Shown one piece after another: positions 5,519-7,131 of a stretch of 7,131 nt of DNA; the stretch's first letter is position 1; each line of letters starts with the position of its first letter. The stretch comes from Promethearchaeota archaeon (GTDB lineage Archaea; Asgardarchaeota; Lokiarchaeia; Sigynarchaeales; SOKP01), in contig JAGXOB010000117.1 of assembly GCA_019894735.1 (NCBI GenBank), forward strand, positions 1 to 7,131. The letters are read 5' to 3'. The notes beneath the pieces were generated by a model. It was not told the origin of the DNA. It did not search any database and saw nothing but the letters and a program-made list of their open reading frames with translations. Both the position numbers and the translations under genes were made by a program.

Positions 5519-6403
5519 TTAAAAATTGTTAGTTTTTCTCTTAAAAATGATATTTCCTTCTTTCACGGAGAATATTCGCTCCATTAAGGAACACTTCGCT
5601 TTTAATAAATAATACACTTCTTTATCCGGTATATCCATGCCGTATAAACTTTCAAAATTGCCTTGACCCTTTGATAAGATCACTCCACCCTTTAAAAAAA
5701 AATGCTTCTTAAATTCATCAGATGTTGATGGTAGGTGAATTCCTGCGGTTCCGCTCCCTTCTATGACTTGGACCAAATCTGTTAACCCAATAAAGGTCGC
5801 GTCTTCTAAAGTGGCATCGTTAATAATTGGGGAAGCTCGAACAGAACACACGATTTCTAAACCTGGAAAGGTATTTTTAATTGTTTCTACTAATAACTTA
5901 TCAAATACAATCTCCCCAGCATTATCTAGTAAAATAAGTAAATTCTTAGTATTTCGAAGCGCTCTTTTGAATTTCTCGTAGTCATTTATAGCTAAATTAT
6001 CTGGCGTAAAGTTTTTAATATCACTTACGAAATCAATTTTATGATTGGTACCAAAATCTATTGTGTTTCCAAGAGCCGCAATAATAATTGCCTTAAATAG
6101 AGGATCTTTAGCCCTCTTTACTATTTTTTTAGCCTCGTCGTAGAATTGTAAAGCTAATTGATTAAATTGTTTCTTTATTGATGCGTAGGGGTCGTCAACA
6201 CCTAATGCTTCTGTAACGAGGTCGTATGCTACTTTGCCGATCATTGGAGATGCCCTTTTTTCTAAATCAAAGCTTAGAAGATATTCCATCAATTTTTTCT
6301 GAGTGTCTAATACAATTTCACGGGATATATCAGGTTTCAACAGCTGAAAGGCTCTTAACACCTGATTAAAAAGACATGGTATGCATTCTGGTTCTAGGTG
6401 CAT
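5519..6403 (-). CDS. DUF89/ARMT1-like metal-dependent phosphatase (damage-control phosphatase family)
   Basis: From the chosen ATG the protein has 294 residues, close to archaeal DUF89 proteins of known structure. Visible features are an N-terminal CIPC at 7-10 in a 'LEPECIPCLFNQ' context typical of the prokaryotic subfamily, GNTIDFG at 112-118, the metal-site DNAGE at 160-164, INDAT at 194-198, and KGQGNFESL at 245-253. Family members hydrolyse phosphate esters, often of damaged or over-reactive sugar and cofactor phosphates, using Mn, Co or Ni; the substrate here is unknown. The frame is open upstream to 6523, but those 40 extra residues are low-complexity Ile/Phe/Tyr-rich translation of AT-rich DNA. 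A TATA candidate at 6450-6456 and AAAGGG upstream of the ATG at 6403 lie inside that extension. I therefore place the start at 6403. It is divergent from the second MFS gene. Confidence 0.88.
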   Translation of the reverse strand: MHLEPECIPCLFNQVLRAFQLLKPDISREIVLDTQKKLMEYLLSFDLEKRASPMIGKVAYDLVTEALGVDDPYASIKKQFNQLALQFYDEAKKIVKRAKDPLFKAIIIAALGNTIDFGTNHKIDFVSDIKNFTPDNLAINDYEKFKRALRNTKNLLILLDNAGEIVFDKLLVETIKNTFPGLEIVCSVRASPIINDATLEDATFIGLTDLVQVIEGSGTAGIHLPSTSDEFKKHFFLKGGVILSKGQGNFESLYGMDIPDKEVYYLLKAKCSLMERIFSVKEGNIIFKRKTNNF

Positions 6404-6449
6404 TTTTATAATTCCCTTTATTCTGGTGAGAAGAAAAAATGTAGAATAA

Positions 6450-6456
6450 TTATAAA
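6450..6456 (-). promoter_or_regulatory. Candidate TATA box for the DUF89 gene
   Basis: On the minus strand this reads TTTATAA, preceded by an A/G-rich AAAAGGA that resembles a BRE. A start site about 25 bases on would leave a leader of roughly 25 bases before the ATG at 6403, consistent with the AAAGGG ribosome binding site there. Confidence 0.4.
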
Positions 6457-6487
6457 TCCTTTTAATTGTTGAGAAAAAAGAAAGAAT

Positions 6488-6496
6488 TTTATATAA
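6488..6496 (+). promoter_or_regulatory. Candidate TATA box for the second MFS transporter gene
   Basis: TTTATATAA, identical to the candidate at 1215-1223, is preceded by purine-rich sequence (BRE-like) and would give a leader of about 35-40 bases before the ATG at 6557. Confidence 0.4.
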
Positions 6497-6556
6497 CAAA
6501 AGAAAATTATTGTATATTATCATTAAAATCTACTTAAAAAAAAAAATGTGATATAA

Positions 6557-7131
6557 ATGTCAGAAAGTGAAAAAAAGGAGAAATTAGATGTTAGGCATAC
6601 ATTCTTTATCGGTTTAGCTTTTTTTACAACTGGGATATCGTGGTCAATGTATAACACTCAAGTCAATGTTACACTATTTCAATATTTAGGTCTATATGCG
6701 CTCGTAGGTGCGTGGATGGCAATGGATAATATTATAGGGGTTATTCTTCAGCCTTTATTGGGCTCAATTTCAGATAATACTCGGACCAAATTCGGTAGAA
6801 GGATACCCTATCTTATTGTTGGAATACCATTGGCAGCGGTCTTTTTTGTTTTAATATCGACTGTTAATCCTTTGACAGATCCAATGTGGTTATTACTTCT
6901 ATGGATGTTTTTCTTTAATATTAGCATGGCTTCATATAGATCACAGGCTGTGGCACTCATGCCAGATTTTGTAAAACCGGCTAACAGAAGTAAAGGAAAC
7001 GCTATAATTAATTTTATGGGTGGTATAGGCGCAGTAATGGCTTACGTATTTAACCTCGTATTAGTTCCTATAAGCTTGTTTGTAGCATTCTTAGTTGTGG
7101 CTATTATAATGATCATTTCACTGGTTATAGT
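6557..7131 (+). CDS. MFS transporter (SLC45/GPH-like), N-terminal part cut by window end
   Basis: 191 codons from the ATG stay open to the window edge. A charged leader (residues 1-14) is followed by hydrophobic segments near 15-32, 40-67, 83-101, 109-126 and 150-191, so about five or six of the expected twelve helices are present. MDNIIG with QPLLGSISD at 65-73 and KFGRRIPY at 78-85 form the helix 2-3 loop signature of MFS sugar transporters. YRSQAVALMPD at 127-137 and RSKGNAIIN at 144-152 recall the SLC45/sucrose-type and GPH branches. It is a relative, not a copy, of the transporter at 1316-2713: the DP pair of that protein is QP here and the upstream Asp is Asp57. Import of a sugar or related solute with protons or sodium is inferred. 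GTGAT at 6548-6552, four bases before the ATG, is the ribosome binding site. Confidence 0.82.
   Translation, partial: MSESEKKEKLDVRHTFFIGLAFFTTGISWSMYNTQVNVTLFQYLGLYALVGAWMAMDNIIGVILQPLLGSISDNTRTKFGRRIPYLIVGIPLAAVFFVLISTVNPLTDPMWLLLLWMFFFNISMASYRSQAVALMPDFVKPANRSKGNAIINFMGGIGAVMAYVFNLVLVPISLFVAFLVVAIIMIISLVI

Noticed and set aside
5763..5981. Plus-strand frame of 72 codons inside the DUF89 gene
   Set aside because: Antisense to the conserved DNAGE-containing part of DUF89; a shadow frame.

Overview
The window is AT-rich and looks like a metagenome-type contig from an archaeon, most likely an Asgard archaeon of the Lokiarchaeia type. The reasons are a longin/roadblock-like small protein (about 4981-5469) of a kind I recall as abundant in Lokiarchaeal genomes, an archaeal-type DUF89 phosphatase with an N-terminal CxxC, TTTATATAA-like TATA boxes, poly-T gene ends, and short AGGT or GTGAT ribosome binding sites. 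This assignment rests on recognition only; no marker gene such as rRNA is present.

Layout. 1-271: the last 89 codons of a trimethylamine-methyltransferase (MttB superfamily) protein. 307-1143: a PIG-L/LmbE-type zinc deacetylase 35 bases downstream, probably in the same transcript, ended by a hairpin plus T-tract. 1316-2713: a sodium/proton-coupled GPH (MelB-like) MFS transporter. 2721-4684: three single genes on alternating strands, NifX/NifB-like protein (-), Mrp/NBP35 P-loop ATPase (+), and a second NifX/NifB-like protein with a Cys/His-rich tail (-). 4981-5469: the longin-like protein, which lacks a canonical start codon. 5519-6403: DUF89 metal-dependent phosphatase (-). 6557-7131: the first 191 codons of a second MFS transporter, cut by the window end.

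How they may work together. The Mrp ATPase bracketed by two NifX/ORP-like proteins is the most coherent functional unit. The combination recalls the orange-protein (ORP) and Mrp/NifX metal-cluster systems of anaerobes. No nitrogenase genes are visible, so a metal-cluster carrier or assembly role unrelated to nitrogen fixation is the sensible inference. The MttB-type methyltransferase suggests anaerobic methylamine or quaternary-amine demethylation, but its catalytic core lies outside the window. The two transporters suggest uptake of sugars or related organics. From the MFS gene at 1316 onward, gene direction alternates at every gene, with three tight convergent pairs (7, 21 and 49 bases apart), so most genes are probably transcribed singly.

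No RNA gene, CRISPR array, insertion sequence or clear mobile element was seen. The points most worth a second look are the start of the longin-like gene, the NifX-Mrp-NifX trio, and a possible 12-codon leader ORF ending on the Mrp ribosome binding site.
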